DNA of 64,000 nucleotides from NCBI GenBank assembly GCA_003864495.1, contig ML133395.1, positions 216,307 through 280,306 of the forward strand, read 5' to 3'. Numbering within the stretch: the first letter of the stretch is position 1; each line of letters begins with the position of its first letter. A model generated the notes under the pieces. It had not been told where the DNA came from and searched no databases. It worked only from the letters and a program-made list of their open reading frames with translations. Both the position numbers and the translations under genes were made by a program. Shown here in pieces: positions 36,398-50,060 of this stretch. The stretch comes from Nemopilema nomurai (lineage: Eukaryota; Cnidaria; Scyphozoa; Rhizostomeae; Rhizostomatidae).

Positions 36398-36805
36398 TTA
36401 CTTGCTGGACGTGTACTTGGTGACGGCCTTGGTGCCCTCGCTGACAGCATGCTTGGCAAGTTCACCGGGAAGGAGAAGTCGGACAGATGTCTGGATTTCC
36501 CTCGAAGTGATCGTCGCCTTCTTGTTGTAGTGGGCAAGTCGCGAGGCTTCTTGAGCGATCCTCTCGAAAATGTCGTTGACAAACGAGTTCATGATGCTCA
36601 TGGCCTTGCTGGAAATTCCCGTGTCAGGGTGGACTTGTTTGAGCACCTTGTAGATGTAGATAGAGTAGCTTTCCTTGCGCTTCTTCGTCCTTTTCTTTTC
36701 TCCTGAGCCGGCCTTGCCACCCTTTTTACCAACTCCTGCTTTCTTCTCTCCCTTCTTGGCGACCTTTGGGGCCTGCTTTCCTCCTTTAGCTGGGGCGTCA
36801 GACAT
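36398..36805 (-). CDS. H2B: Histone H2B, copy 3
   Basis: An intact 135-residue H2B identical in protein to copies 1 and 4, from [10 protein letters not shown] to KYTSSK. Its divergent partner H2A copy 3 has lost its 5' end, the reverse of the situation in the left inner pair. Its leader reads TTTTTAAGAGAAAAG where copies 1 and 4 have TTTATAGAGAGAAG. The stem-loop is one base short. Confidence 0.97.
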   Translation of the reverse strand: MSDAPAKGGKQAPKVAKKGEKKAGVGKKGGKAGSGEKKRTKKRKESYSIYIYKVLKQVHPDTGISSKAMSIMNSFVNDIFERIAQEASRLAHYNKKATITSREIQTSVRLLLPGELAKHAVSEGTKAVTKYTSSK

Positions 36806-37077
36806 GTTTGCGACTTTTCTCTTAAAAATTCACTCAACTCTCGATTCAAGACAAGCAAGTTCGGTTTGATGGTTTGGCGCCAAGGCACGCTTGCTTTATT
36901 TGAGTCCAGCTCGCCTTGGCATCGAGAATGAGCCCGAAGACCGCGTGACCGACCAGGGTCCCAGCCGATTGGCTGTCTTCCCCTGGTTCGTCGAAATGGC
37001 CGACTCGAGCAGGCGACGATTGGCGCGTTTCGAATGAATGCCGCTTTGAAATGTTGCTTTTGGCGGGTACTACTAGC
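36806..37077. promoter_or_regulatory. Divergent H2A/H2B promoter, copy 3, H2A side truncated
   Basis: The H2B side is complete with TTTGGCGCCAA (36,873-36,883) and ATTTGAGTCC. On the H2A side it stops at TACTAGC, where about 250 bases including the H2A leader and start have been deleted. Confidence 0.75.
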
Positions 37078-37275
37078 TTGGAGTTGGCTGGCAATGCAGC
37101 AAGAGACAACAAGAAGTCAAGAATCATCCCTCGTCACTTGCAGCTCGCCATCAGGAACGACGAGGAGTTGAACAAGTTGCTGAGTGGAGTCACCATTGCA
37201 CAAGGTGGTGTCTTGCCCAACATTCAGGCAGTGCTTCTTCCAAAGAAGACTGAGACGAAGGCCGCCAAATCATAA
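37078..37275 (+). pseudogene. H2A: Histone H2A, copy 3, 5' truncated
   Basis: Only the C-terminal half remains, from [20 protein letters not shown] to [10 protein letters not shown]. Promoter sequence at 37,077 runs straight into codon LEU of ILELAG. A spurious Met in the old leader (37,051) makes a 74-residue frame that lacks the N-tail and the first helices and could not form a histone fold. The stem-loop is intact and the remaining codons are undamaged. Confidence 0.93.
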
Positions 37276-37319
37276 GTCGCTTCGGTTGGCCATCTCTGGT
37301 CATCTTTGCTTTGGAAAAC

Positions 37320-37335
37320 GGTTTTTTTAAAAACC
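37320..37335 (+). terminator. Histone 3' stem-loop of H2A copy 3
   Basis: GGTTTT-TTTA-AAAACC followed by ACCAAAG, 45 bases after the stop. Intact though the gene is truncated. Confidence 0.92.
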
Positions 37336-37339
37336 ACCA

Positions 37340-37740
37340 AAGATGCTAAAATTGGTTTACCTTCTTGTGACACACACGACATACTTACTCTTACTGATAA
37401 AAGTTTTGTCCTTATTCCTAGTTTACGAAGATTTCTTTCCTTCATAACTGCGCCGATATATTTATTTATATATTTCTCCACATGACTGTATATTTACATA
37501 TGCGTTGTTGCATGTACTTCATATTGGACATGTTGGGGTCGATATTGAGCGAGAACCCTCAATGGGAGAAATAGCGAAGACGATGTTTGTACTAAATGAA
37601 AGTGCGTTTGTTCCAAATGAAAGTATCTCAATCCGGACACTTTCACGATTAGTTGATCTCTCTATTTTTGAATCTGAGAAGTCGAATTCATCAACATTAA
37701 TCTTGTCTGACCTTCTCTGGTTGAAATGATTCGACGTGCA
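37340..37740. other. H2A downstream spacer, copy 3
   Basis: Matches 48,930-49,340 directly and 7,780-8,160 inverted. An open frame (37,505-37,729) is shared with other copies but its changes are mostly non-synonymous, so it is not treated as a gene. Confidence 0.5.
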
Positions 37741-38960
37741 TTTATCTACAGAGCCTATAATCCAAATATCTACAGATCATATTTACATGTTGTTTTACAT
37801 CAAAACGCATCAAGATGTGATTTCCTGCTTCATTGTTCATTCTGAAGTAATAGCAAAACACTAATTGTTTTATGAGAATACAGTATTTCAACTTTGTATA
37901 CAACGAAAAACACCAAACTATGATGACATGGCTTATTGTTGATTCTGAAATGATAGCGAAAAACTTCCGTTGCAAGTTTTGAAGAAAAACCCAACAAAGT
38001 TATCAAACGCAGGTAAAACACTGCTTGTTTCATGGCAAAACAGTGTTTTCACTCTGTTTTACGTCAAAGAACACCAGCATATTATGAAAACAGCAATTGA
38101 TGATTATTAAATGATATGAAATCAAGCTTCCTTTACAATTCTTGATGGAAATTACCCAACACTAGGTTGTTTCATTACTGATTCTGGAATGATAGCGAAA
38201 AACTTCCTTTACAAGTTTTGAAACACTGCTTTGTTTCATGGTATCAGGAATGATACCAAAAAAAACTTTCTTTCCATTTCTTCAAAAAGAACTTCAAAAA
38301 TTTGCCAGATCCAAGAATAACATTGCTTGTATTATGGAAATGCAGCATTTTCTTTCTGTTTTACATAAAAAAACACTTTTCTATCACAAAATACTTGATT
38401 ATTGATTCTGAAATGATTGAAAAAGAAGCATTCTGTCCATGTCTTGATGAAGAACCTTAAAAAAGTTATCAAACTCAAGTATAACCCTGCTTGTTTTATG
38501 GCACTGCAGTACTTTCACTTTTCTACCCCAAATAACACCAACATATGACGAAATGCTTGATTGTTGATTTTGGAATGTAGAAGTAAACCCAAGTATAACC
38601 CTGCTTATTTAATGGAAATACAGTGTTTTCACATCAGTGTTTTTACAAAATGATGTAGGAGGAAGCTTCTTTTACATGTTTTGGTGAAAAATCCCAAAAG
38701 AGTTATCAAACCAAAATATAACACTGCTTGTTATTTGGTAGCACTACAATGTTTTAACTTTCTTTTACATCAATGGACATATGATGAAAGTATTGGTTGA
38801 TTTGATGAAATTATAGCAAAAGAAGCTTCCTTTACAACTTTCAATGAAAATTACTAAACACTAGGAATCAGAATCAAGTCAAAACTACCTTTTTATTGAT
38901 AATACAAAATTTCAACTTTGTTTTCGTCAATTCAGCATCAACACATGGTAAACTGTCTTA
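37740..38960. repeat. Histone-spacer satellite block 4
   Basis: About seven units in the opposite orientation to block 1. Well-preserved dyads include AAAACACTGCTTGTTTCATGG near 38,018-38,040 followed by AACAGTGTTTTCAC, and AACACTGCTTGTTATTTGG near 38,721. Pairs with the left arm's short block 3. Confidence 0.75.
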
Positions 38961-40040
38961 ACGTTGGTTATAAAATGATAGGAAACTATCAAAATCAAGT
39001 AATAGATTGATTGCTTTCACGGAATTTAGTTTTATGAAATTGTTTGTCCTCACAACAACACAAAAATATGGTGAACTTTTAGAAACTTGGTTCTAGAATG
39101 ATAGGAATAAGAACTTTATTCGCATCTCTTGAAGCAAATCAAATAGCTGTGGTGAAAAGGTGCTTTTTCAATCTAAGAAGTCGAATATTGTCTGACTTTC
39201 TCTTGAAGCGGTTTGAAATGTTTTCAACTTCACTTCTCTATAAAGCCTAGAGGGGGAAGAGTGAGCTCATCAGCCCCAGTGCTCCTAACTAAAAACATTG
39301 GCAACTTGTGCAAAAAGTGGTTGTTGGTCTTGGTATCGCGAACTCAACCCCGAGAAGACAATATGTATCTCAACATAATCTGGTAAGTGATTTATTTTCT
39401 ACCTACAGGCACCAGCAACTATGAACGACGACAGACAGTTGAACGTCTGACAAATCAGGAAAAAATTCCCAAACGATACGATGAAGTAATTTCGAATCAA
39501 GTTTACCAGTAACTGACCCGACACATTATGTGACTATAAACGGGCTTGTTTTCTGTAAAGGAAGGAAAGTTTGACTAATCTACTGGCACAACGTAAAACA
39601 AGGCAATATGCAGGACCAGATTCGGTAGTTTCAATCGAATCAATGGGTTGATGAAATGTGTAGCTACTGAATATAAGCCAATAAATATTTCAATATAATC
39701 TGTTAAGTGGTGAACTATTTTCTTCGTACAAAAACCATCAACACTTTGCACGACAGACTTTTGATCAACTGACAAATGAGACCAACATTTGTCACCGATA
39801 CAATGGAGTAATTTAAGAAAGGAAGTTTATCAATAACTGACCCGACACATGGATAGAAAGGCGCTTTTTCCTGTCACCTTGAAAGGGAGGAACGTTGGAC
39901 TAATAATTTACTGGCACAATGCCCCGATACTTGTGATCGATGAAATGTGTAGCAACTTAACTTAAAGCAGAAATAATGACATCCTTTTAAAATCGTGTGC
40001 AGCTATGAGGCCCAAATCAGGCAACTTTGGCATTTTTGGT
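38960..40040. other. H4 downstream spacer, copy 2
   Basis: Carries a tandem duplication: ACTAATCTACTGGCACAACG near 39,572 and a diverged version near 39,890, each followed by a GATGAAATGTGTAGC box. This copy lacks the hAT-like end present beside H4 copies 1 and 3. No gene. Confidence 0.5.
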
Positions 40041-40056
40041 AGCTTTTAAAAAAGCT
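40041..40056 (-). terminator. Histone 3' stem-loop of H4 copy 2
   Basis: AGCTTT-TTTA-AAAGCT on the minus strand, 66 bases past the stop. Confidence 0.93.
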
Positions 40057-40122
40057 GTGTTTCTGTGTGCTTGCACTTGGACGAATCTTGATTGCCGGAC
40101 AGGAAGGACCAGCAACATGAAT

Positions 40123-41558
<1,436 letters not shown>

Positions 41559-41604
41559 GCAACTCACTCCATCACATCTTGACAGATGAGATTTCGTTTC
41601 AAAC

Positions 41605-41620
41605 GGTTTTTTTAAAAACC
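41605..41620 (+). terminator. Histone 3' stem-loop of H3 copy 1
   Basis: GGTTTT-TTTA-AAAACC followed by ACGAACG, 46 bases after the stop. It has the same stem class as H2A. Confidence 0.93.
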
Positions 41621-41990
41621 ACGAACGCCAGAAACGATGTTTCTCTATCCCATTGCACACAACGATGTTTCTCTAAAGATTTACACCTATGCCTTCATGT
41701 ACAAAACCTACCAAAGTAGTAAAGCACAATATAAAATTAGCTAAATTGAATCATTTAAATTTCGAAATAGACTTCATCTTACAGTTTACTAATTCGTCAA
41801 AGTTGATATTATATTATATTCTTTATAGATTATATTATATTCTTTTGGCTACGCTAATGAGCTCTCTGATTAAAGGGTTCCTGAAACCCCTAATGATCTT
41901 CTATCTATAATGCCAACAGACACATTTTTTTAAAAAAGCTGCATCTACCTTTCTTTTGAAATTCCACGGAACTGTTCTCAAAATCAAATC
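41621..41990. other. H3 downstream spacer
   Basis: AT-rich with short ATATTATATT runs near 41,805-41,845. Absent from the left arm because of the H3 deletion. No gene. Confidence 0.45.
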
Positions 41991-44640
41991 AAATCTGTTT
42001 TACATCAATAGAGACTATCGCATGATGAAATGCTTGATTTTGGTTGTGTAATGACAGCAAAGGAAGCTTTCGTTACAATACTTGATGAAAATCTCAAAAG
42101 ATATCAAGCCCAAATGGAACACTTCTTGTTTCATGGGAATTTATCATTTTTATGTTGTTTTACGTCAAACTGCACCAAGATGTGATTGCCTGCTTTATTG
42201 TTGATTCTGGAATGATAGCAAAAAGCTTCCTTTACAAGTTATCAAACTCAGCTTCTCTAACAAAGTTATCAATCCAGCTAAAACACTGCTTGTTTTATGA
42301 AAAAACGGTATTTTTACTCTGTTTTACATCAAAGAACACCACCATATAATGAAAACATTGATTGATGATTATGAGATGACGTGAAAAGAAGCTTCCTTTA
42401 CAACTCTCCATGAAAATTACCCAACACTAGGAATCCAAATCAAATCAAAACTACATGTCAATGAGAATATAGAATTTTAACTTTGTTTTAAATCAAACAA
42501 CACTATCAAATGGTGCATTGTTTGATTATTGAATTTGCCACAATTACAGAAGAAGTTTACTTTGAAACTCTTTATCAAGAACCTCAAAAAGTTGTCAAAC
42601 TCAAGTATAACACTGCTTTTTCTATGGAACTACAGTACTTTTACTTTTATTATCCCTAAAAAACACCAACATATGATGAAATGCTTAATTTTTGAGTCTA
42701 GAATGAAAGCAAATGAGCTTTTTCTAAGACTATAGATTAAGAACCTTAAAAAAGTTATCAAACCCAAGTATAACCCTTCTTGTTTAAAGGGAAAACAGTT
42801 TTTTCTCTTTATTTTAGATAAAACAGCACCAACATATGAACAAATGCTTGGTTATTCAGCCTAGAATTATGGAAAAGGAGATTCCTTTACAAATCTTGAT
42901 GAAAAATCAAACAAAGTAAACAATTCCTAACATAACACTGCTTTTTTATGTCAAAACAGTGTTTACACTCTGCTTATCATAAAAAACACCAACATATGAT
43001 AGAAACATTGATTGATGATTTTGAAATGATATAAAAAGATAGCCCCCTTTACAACTCTTGATGAAAATTACCCAACACTCTGAATCAAAATCAAATCAAA
43101 ACTGCCTTATACTTTACCTGCAAATCAAATCAAAACTTTTTCATATTTTACCCGCAAATAGCACCAACATATGATGAAATGTATGATTATTGATTCTGGA
43201 ATGATAGCAAAGTAAGCTTTCTTTACAACTCTTGATGAAAATCACCCAACACTGGGAATTCAAATCAAATCAAAATGCTTAATAAGAATACATAATTTTA
43301 ACTTTGTTTTGAATCAATAACAAAATCATATGACAAATTGCTTGATTGTTGATTTTGGCATGATTGCAACAGAAGCTTACTTTAAAACCCTTTATAAAGA
43401 ACCATGATAAAGTTATCAAACCCAAGTACAACCTTGCTTAATTCGTGGAAATACATTGTTTTCACTTAATTTTACATCAAACTGTGTAAAGGTATGAAGA
43501 AATGCTAAGTTATTGAGTCTAGAATGATGAATCAAGACTTGGTAAAAAATCAAACAAAGGTAATAAGTCTTAATATAACACTGCTTGTTTTATTGGAATA
43601 CAATGTTTTCACTCTATGAACGAATCTCAAAAACTTATCAAACCCAAGAATAAAACAATGCTTGTTTTATGGAAATGGAGTATTTTCACTTGTTAACACA
43701 TGATGAAACTTTGATTGATGATTATGAAATTATATAAACAGAAGCTTCGTTTACAACTCTGTATGAAAATTATCCAACAATCGGAATTCAAATCAATTTA
43801 AAACTGATTGTCTAACAAGAATACATAATTTTAACTTTGTTTTACATCAAAAAACACCAATATATGATGAATTGCTTGATTGTTGATTCTGGAATGATTC
43901 TAGCAAAAGAAGCTTCCTATGCAAATCTTGATGAAAACCTCAAAAAGTATCAAAGTAAAATATAACACTGCTTGTTATTTGGGATTACTACAGCGTTTTA
44001 ACTTTCTGTTACATCACTGGACATATGATGAAAGTATTGGTTTATTTGGTGAAATGATAGCAAAAGAAGCTCCCTTTACAACTCTGAATGAAAATTACTA
44101 AACACTAGGAATCAGGTGCAAGTCAAAACTATCTTTTTATTGAGAATGCAGAATTTAAACTTTGTTTTACATCAAAAAACACCAATATATGATGAATTGC
44201 TTGATTGTTGATTTTGGAATGATTCTACTAAAGGAAGCTTCCTATGCAAATCTTGATGAAAACCTCAAAAAGTATCAAACCAAACTATAAAACTGCTTGC
44301 CATTTGGGATTACTACAGCGTTTTAACTTTCTTTTACATCACTGGACATATGATGAAAGTATTGGTTGATTTGATGAAATGATAGCAAAAGAAGCTCCTT
44401 TCACAACTCTTGATGAAATTTACTAAACACTGGGAATGAAAATAAATCAAAACTACTTTTTTATTGAGAATGTATAATTTAAACTTTGTTTTACATCAAT
44501 TCAACATCAACGCATGTTCTATTGTTTGAATGCTGGTTATAAAATGATAGTAAAATATCAAAATCAAGTCCTAGATTGATAGCTTTGAGGGAATTTAGTT
44601 TTATGAAATTGTTTGTCTTCACAACACCACAAAAACTTGT
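41990..44640. repeat. Histone-spacer satellite block 5
   Basis: The longest satellite block, about 14-16 units. Examples of the half-dyad are AAAACACTGCTTGTTTTATG (42,281) and ATAACACTGCTTGTTTTATT (43,575). Some segments are repeated at higher order: the run near 43,850-44,060 recurs near 44,170-44,380. Pairs with block 2. Confidence 0.78.
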
Positions 44641-45285
44641 GAACTTTTAGAAATTTGATCCAATAATGATAGGAATGAGAACTTTATTCACATCTCTTAA
44701 AGCAAATCAAAAGGCTGTGGCGAGAAAGTGCTTCAAAAAGTGACCTAAAATTCACTTTTGTCAGATTTGATGGAAAACTTTATAAGTCACCATTCTATTT
44801 CAATTCCACGCACTTTATTGCTAATACAAAGTCCAGAACTGCTGGTTTTGTGAAAACAGTGTGTTAACAATGTAATTTTATCTATTAGAAGAGAGGTTGA
44901 GCCTGACATAGATTATGGTAAATAGGTTGAGCCTTCATTTTAGAATATAATGCTTTCTTCACTTCTCAATGAAAACTAATATTTACTGTGTTCAAAGCCA
45001 AGTCTCAAGTTGCTTCTGTCAAGAATTATTTTGCGTGCATTATAGAACTACAGCATTAAAAAGCTTCCCTAAACTTTACCAAGCCAACCCACCACATGTT
45101 TCAGAGTTTTTGGATGGAAACCTTCAGATCACAGTTAAGGTTGAGCTGAAACTATCAGTAACCATTTTAGCTATAGGTATGCTCATTTAAATGTTGGGTC
45201 GGCCTACGCAGATAGCGAAAAAGCCATTGAAAATGAGTGATCGATGCAGCCAACAAGGCTTGTCAAGACAAGATATCCAACTATT
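44640..45285. other. H1 downstream spacer, right arm
   Basis: Mirror of 11,830-12,480. No gene seen. Confidence 0.45.
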
Positions 45286-45289
45286 TGGT

Positions 45290-45305
45290 AGCTTTTAAAA
45301 AAGCT
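45290..45305 (-). terminator. Histone 3' stem-loop of H1 copy 3
   Basis: AGCTTT-TTTA-AAAGCT on the minus strand, 55 bases past the original H1 stop. Confidence 0.92.
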
Positions 45306-45360
45306 GTTTTGCATGGACAGGATGGCGCACTAAGACGAACATGTCTGGAGAACTGAGCCC

Positions 45361-45990
45361 TCAGTTCTTCGACTTGCTGGCCTTGGATTTCTTTGCAGCA
45401 GGTGACTTTGCCGTCTTCTTAGCTGCAGCCTTTTTCGGTTTGCTCTTTCCAGCCCGAAGCCTTCTTGCTTGCAGCAGCCTTTGGTTTCTTGGCTATTTAG
45501 CTTTGGGCTTCTTGGGGGACTTGCTAGCACCAGTTGCTTTCTTCGCTGTCGTTGCCTTCTTTTTCGCGGGACTCTTCTTCACTGAGCTGGTACTGACCTT
45601 TTTAGCCTGCGTACTCTTCTTAGCCTGTGCTGCTGGCTTTTTCACAGCTTTCTTTGCTGCGACCGGCTTCTTTTCTGCTGCTGCTTTCTTCGCGGCGACA
45701 GGTAGCTTGAACGACCCCGAAGCTCCCACCCCCTTCGTCTGCACGAGTGAGCCCGATGCGACAAGTTTCTTCAAGGAAGCCTTCAGGTTTCTCTTCAAAG
45801 TGCTTTCATCACCAAGGCCTTTGTAATTAGCCTGCAAATACTTGGCTATTTTCTGCCTCGACGAGCCGTTTCTTTCCTTCAGGCTTCTGATTGCCTCCGC
45901 GATCATGTCCTTGTATGCAGGATGAGCAGCCGGCTTCTTGGGTGCTGCTGCCTTTTTGGTTTTCTTAGGTGACGCCGCAGATGAATCCAT
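45361..45990 (-). pseudogene. H1: Histone H1, copy 3, premature stop in the tail
   Basis: The best-preserved H1. It has [13 protein letters not shown], the full globular domain ([53 protein letters not shown]) and most of the basic tail. A missing G turns AAAGTAGCC into AAATAGCC, making a stop at 45,493-45,495 after KSPKKPKAK. Two more bases are lost near 45,458, which restores the frame to the original end at 45,361. The product would be 165 residues, lacking about 45 of the lysine-rich C-terminus. The globular domain is complete, so this copy could still be functional. Marked as disrupted rather than dead. Confidence 0.8.
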
Positions 45991-46150
45991 AACGATGGCT
46001 TTTTTTGGAAATGAGCAAATGGCTCGACAATCTAACGTAAAGTTCTTCGCAACTGCGACACAAAACTGGATGCCCTCCTTCACTTTCCGTCAACGATTCA
46101 AAATCATTTTGCATCTAGGCGCCAAAAGTACACGTGACCGCTGACTGCTC
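45991..46150 (-). promoter_or_regulatory. H1 promoter, copy 3
   Basis: GGCGCCAAAA (46,118-46,127) and CACGTG (46,131-46,136) are adjacent, as in the mirror copy at 11,135-11,153. Confidence 0.65.
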
Positions 46151-47650
46151 AGGCCAAAATGGCCGTCGATGTTGTGCTTCTTTGCCAACATTAATTGGCA
46201 CATAGTCATTGAAATAACGCAGAAAGGTTATTCAAAATATTCGAAACTGAAGTCCTTATGTATTCATTTCTCTATAAAGATGCTTTTTGAGGGGTACAGG
46301 CAATGCCTGTGAGCGCAATTCTCCACATCGTGTTTCGTTGTCGAGAAATGCTTACGTTCCACGTTAAATTAGATTTGTTTCCTCCCTCAGCATGCTTCGA
46401 AAATGATAATGGATGGATGTTGTGGAGACTTTAAAACAGTGGCTTGCTGGACAGACTGTGCAAGCCTTCCGTAATCTCTTGGATCGCGAAAAATTAAGTT
46501 AAAATTCGGATTGAGAAAGCACAACTCTAGATGGCAGTTATGATCTGTCATTACAAACTTCGAAAAGGCCAAACGAAGCTGATTTTGACAAATCTGACGA
46601 TTTGCACAATAAATAGATCGTAATGCATAATTATTTGAAAATTTCAAATTCATAAAATTGAAATTTTGGAAATCAGCACTCATTTTGAGCAGTGAACATG
46701 GGCATTTTAAACTACCTGTAAATGAAGGTGAGAAATGTTACCCACAAATGTGAAGGGGTAAAGGGAAAGGGTGACTTTTCTTGATGTTGAAAGGAGACAA
46801 AATAAACCGATTTTGATTTTATGCACATGGCTTTGCATCATGTATCATATTCAATCATGTTGGCCTTGTAATTGTCTGGGACTATTCCAATTTCTAAATA
46901 AGATGTAATTTTGATTAGATGGGATAAATGGAAGTGGTTATCCAGAATTACATGTGATGTTTAATAGTTTAGTTTAGTTTTGTTTGTTCTATGCAAGCAC
47001 TGAAAATCTTTTTGGGCGAACAAATGAACTAACATTGCAAGTGAAATCACCATCAAACATATACAGATTGCCTCCACAAAGTAGAAACCAGTTTTTCTAA
47101 AAACAGTGAATTTTGCTTTTCATCAAAGAACACTAATCAAGATAAAAGGCTGAAAGATTTCACGTATTATAGTTACTATTGCATGTTATCAAATTTGTAT
47201 GCTTCTTCGAGAATTTCTTATCAAGAATTTGTGTTGGGCAAGAATGAATTACGAATGATATTAGGTTAGGTTGAAAAATTTGAGAATATTGAGGGTTGGC
47301 AAAATAATCAGGCATTGTTATGAAAGAGTTTATGCTTGATGTATGTTTGGCATCATCAAATAAGGATCCTCAAAATACCAAATTTAAAATCAGTCCCTTA
47401 CATGAGGGCAGCACTCCTCAATAACATCGGCCTGGGGATCTTATAAAATGGCTTTCATTTTCAGGGTTTCCATAGTGCAACTTTTCCCATATACTATTCC
47501 TCTCCATACCTAGGGTATGAGTGTTTGACAACAAAATTGGGCGATGGCATTCTCACTCGCTTAAGTTGAACCTGAAAGTTGATAAAATAAAATGGTATCG
47601 GCAAACAATTGGTCGTGTGTGTTTGAGGTTGAGGAAAAATTGGCGAATTT
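46150..47650. other. H2B-H1 spacer, outer right copy
   Basis: Nearly identical to 34,850-36,322 in direct orientation, which fixes the tandem period at 11.33 kb. No independent gene is supported. Confidence 0.6.
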
Positions 47651-47653
47651 GGT

Positions 47654-47669
47654 AGCTTTTAAAAAAGCT
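47654..47669 (-). terminator. Histone 3' stem-loop of H2B copy 4
   Basis: AGCTTT-TTTA-AAAGCT on the minus strand, full length, 61 bases past the stop. Confidence 0.93.
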
Positions 47670-47730
47670 GTTTTTTGGTCGACCGTTTGAGAGCAAAATA
47701 AACGAAACGCTCCAGGGCAGGTCAGGTAGT

Positions 47731-48138
47731 TTACTTGCTGGACGTGTACTTGGTGACGGCCTTGGTGCCCTCGCTGACAGCATGCTTGGCAAGTTCACCG
47801 GGAAGGAGAAGTCGGACAGATGTCTGGATTTCCCTCGAAGTGATCGTCGCCTTCTTGTTGTAGTGGGCAAGTCGCGAGGCTTCTTGAGCGATCCTCTCGA
47901 AAATGTCGTTGACAAACGAGTTCATGATGCTCATGGCCTTGCTGGAAATTCCCGTGTCAGGGTGGACTTGTTTGAGCACCTTGTAGATGTAGATAGAGTA
48001 GCTTTCCTTGCGCTTCTTCGTCCTTTTCTTTTCTCCTGAGCCGGCCTTGCCACCCTTTTTACCAACTCCTGCTTTCTTCTCTCCCTTCTTGGCGACCTTT
48101 GGGGCCTGCTTTCCTCCTTTAGCTGGGGCGTCAGACAT
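47731..48138 (-). CDS. H2B: Histone H2B, copy 4
   Basis: An intact 135-residue H2B, protein identical to copies 1 and 3. It is divergent from H2A copy 4 and is the mirror of copy 1. With H2A copy 4 it forms the only fully intact H2A/H2B pair in the right arm. Confidence 0.97.
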   Translation of the reverse strand: MSDAPAKGGKQAPKVAKKGEKKAGVGKKGGKAGSGEKKRTKKRKESYSIYIYKVLKQVHPDTGISSKAMSIMNSFVNDIFERIAQEASRLAHYNKKATITSREIQTSVRLLLPGELAKHAVSEGTKAVTKYTSSK

Positions 48139-48475
48139 GTTTGCGACTTCTCTCTATAAAATTCACTCAACTCTCGAATTGAGACAAGCAAGTTCGGTTT
48201 GATGGTTTGGCGTCAAGGCACGCTTGCTTTATTTGAGTCCAGCTCGCCTTGCCATCGAGAATGAGCCCGAAGACCGCGTGACCGACCAGGGTCCCAGCCG
48301 ATTGGCTGTCTTCGCCTGGTTCGTCGAAATGGCCGACTCGAGCAGGCGACGATTGGCGCGTTTCGAATGAAGGCCGCTTTGAAATGTTGCTTTTGGCGGG
48401 TACTACTAGCAATCGTTCCCTTGCACTTTCGCAGTCAAGTCAACTCGTTGAAGAAAATCTGTTATTGAAGCAATC
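48139..48475. promoter_or_regulatory. Divergent H2A/H2B promoter, copy 4
   Basis: Mirror of 8,605-8,933. The E2F-like element is mutated here: TTTGGCGTCAA (48,205-48,215) instead of TTTGGCGCCAA. CCAAT boxes are retained (inverted, near 48,301 and 48,352). Confidence 0.72.
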
Positions 48476-48859
48476 ATGTCTGGACGTGGAAAAGGTGGAA
48501 AAGCCAAGGCTAAGGCGAGATCTAGGACATCCAGAGCTGGATTACAGTTTCCAGTCGGACGTATCCACCGATTGTTGAGGAAGGGCAACTATGCCGAGCG
48601 AGTTGGCTCTGGGGCTCCCGTCTATTTGGCAGCCGTACTCGAGTATCTGTCTGCAGAAATCTTGGAGTTGGCTGGCAATGCAGCAAGAGACAACAAGAAG
48701 TCAAGAATCATCCCTCGTCACTTGCAGCTCGCCATCAGGAACGACGAGGAGTTGAACAAGTTGCTGAGTGGAGTCACCATTGCACAGGGTGGTGTCTTGC
48801 CCAACATTCAGGCAGTGCTTCTTCCAAAGAAGACTGAGACGAAAGCCGCCAAATCATAA
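48476..48859 (+). CDS. H2A: Histone H2A, copy 4
   Basis: An intact 127-residue H2A, identical in protein to copy 1, with [29 protein letters not shown] and the C-terminal KTETKAAKS. It is 11,584 bases beyond copy 3, measured at the stop codons. That is 251 more than the H2B spacing, which is exactly what the copy 3 deletion accounts for. Confidence 0.97.
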   Translation: MSGRGKGGKAKAKARSRTSRAGLQFPVGRIHRLLRKGNYAERVGSGAPVYLAAVLEYLSAEILELAGNAARDNKKSRIIPRHLQLAIRNDEELNKLLSGVTIAQGGVLPNIQAVLLPKKTETKAAKS

Positions 48860-48908
48860 GTCACTTCGCTTCTGTTGGCTATCTCTGGTTATCTTTGCAT
48901 TGAAAAAC

Positions 48909-48924
48909 GGTTTTTTTAAAAACC
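48909..48924 (+). terminator. Histone 3' stem-loop of H2A copy 4
   Basis: GGTTTT-TTTA-AAAACC followed by ACCAAAG, 50 bases after the stop. Confidence 0.93.
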
Positions 48925-49350
48925 ACCAAAGATGCTAAAATTGGTTTACCTTCTTGTGACACACACGACATTCTTACTTACTCTTACTGATAAAAGCTTT
49001 GTCCTAATTTCTAGTTACTGGTTTACGAGGTTTTCCTTCCTTCATAACTGCGCCGATATATATTTTCTCCACGTTCTTTATATATTTACATATGCGTTAT
49101 TGTATGTACTTCATATTGGACATGTTGGGATTGATATTGAGCGAGGACCCTCCAGGGCAGAAATAGCGAAGACGATGTTTGTACTAAATGAAAGTGTGTT
49201 TGTTTCAAATGAAAATATCTCAATCCGGACACGTTCACGATTAGTTGATCTCTCTCTTTTTGAATCTGAGAAGTCGAATTCATCAACATTAAGCTTGTCT
49301 GACCTTCTCTTGAAGAGGCTTGAAATGTTTTAACGTTCATTTATCAATAG
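48925..49350. other. H2A downstream spacer, copy 4
   Basis: Mirror of 7,780-8,160 and direct copy of 37,340-37,740. The longest open frame (48,932-49,333) is not conserved in a protein-like way. Confidence 0.5.
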
Positions 49351-50060
49351 AGCCTATAACCCAAATATAACACATCAAGTTTCATGAGAATTTATCATAT
49401 TTACATGCTGTTTTACATCAAACTGCACCTAGATATGAAGAAATTCTTGGTTATTGAGTCTAGAATGATAGAAAACAGCTTCATTTACAAGATTTGATGG
49501 AAAGTCAAGTCAAACACTGCTTGTTTTATTGGAATACAATGTTTTCACTTTGTTTTACATCAAACAACACTATCATATAATGAAGTGCTTAACTTTCCCC
49601 TCAAAAATGGATAGAGGTGCAAGCTTCTTTTACATCTTTTGATGGACAATCTCAAAAAAGTTCTCAAAGCCAAGAATAAAACACAGCTTGTTTTTTTGGA
49701 AATGGAGTATTTTCACTTTGTTTTACATCAAACAACACCAATATATGATGAATTGCTTGTTGTTGATTCTGGAATAATTCTAGCAAAAGAAGCTTCCTAT
49801 GCAAATCTTGATGAAAACCTCAAAAAGTTATCAAACCAAAATACAACACTGCTTGTTATTTGGTAGCACTACAATGTTTTAACTTTCTTTTACATCAATG
49901 GACATATGATGATAGTATTGGTTGATTTAATGGAATGATAACAAAAGAAGCTCCCTTTAAAACTTTTAATGAAAATTACTAAACACTAGGAATCAGAATC
50001 AAATCAAAACTATCTTTTTATTGGTAATGCAGAATTTCAATATCAACACGTGGTAAAATG
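49350..50060. repeat. Histone-spacer satellite block 6
   Basis: About four units, mirror of block 1. Dyad halves: AAACACTGCTTGTTTTATTGG near 49,511 with AATGTTTTCAC after it, and ACAACACTGCTTGTTATTTGG near 49,843. It is shorter than block 1 (six to seven units), so unit number differs between arms. Confidence 0.72.
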
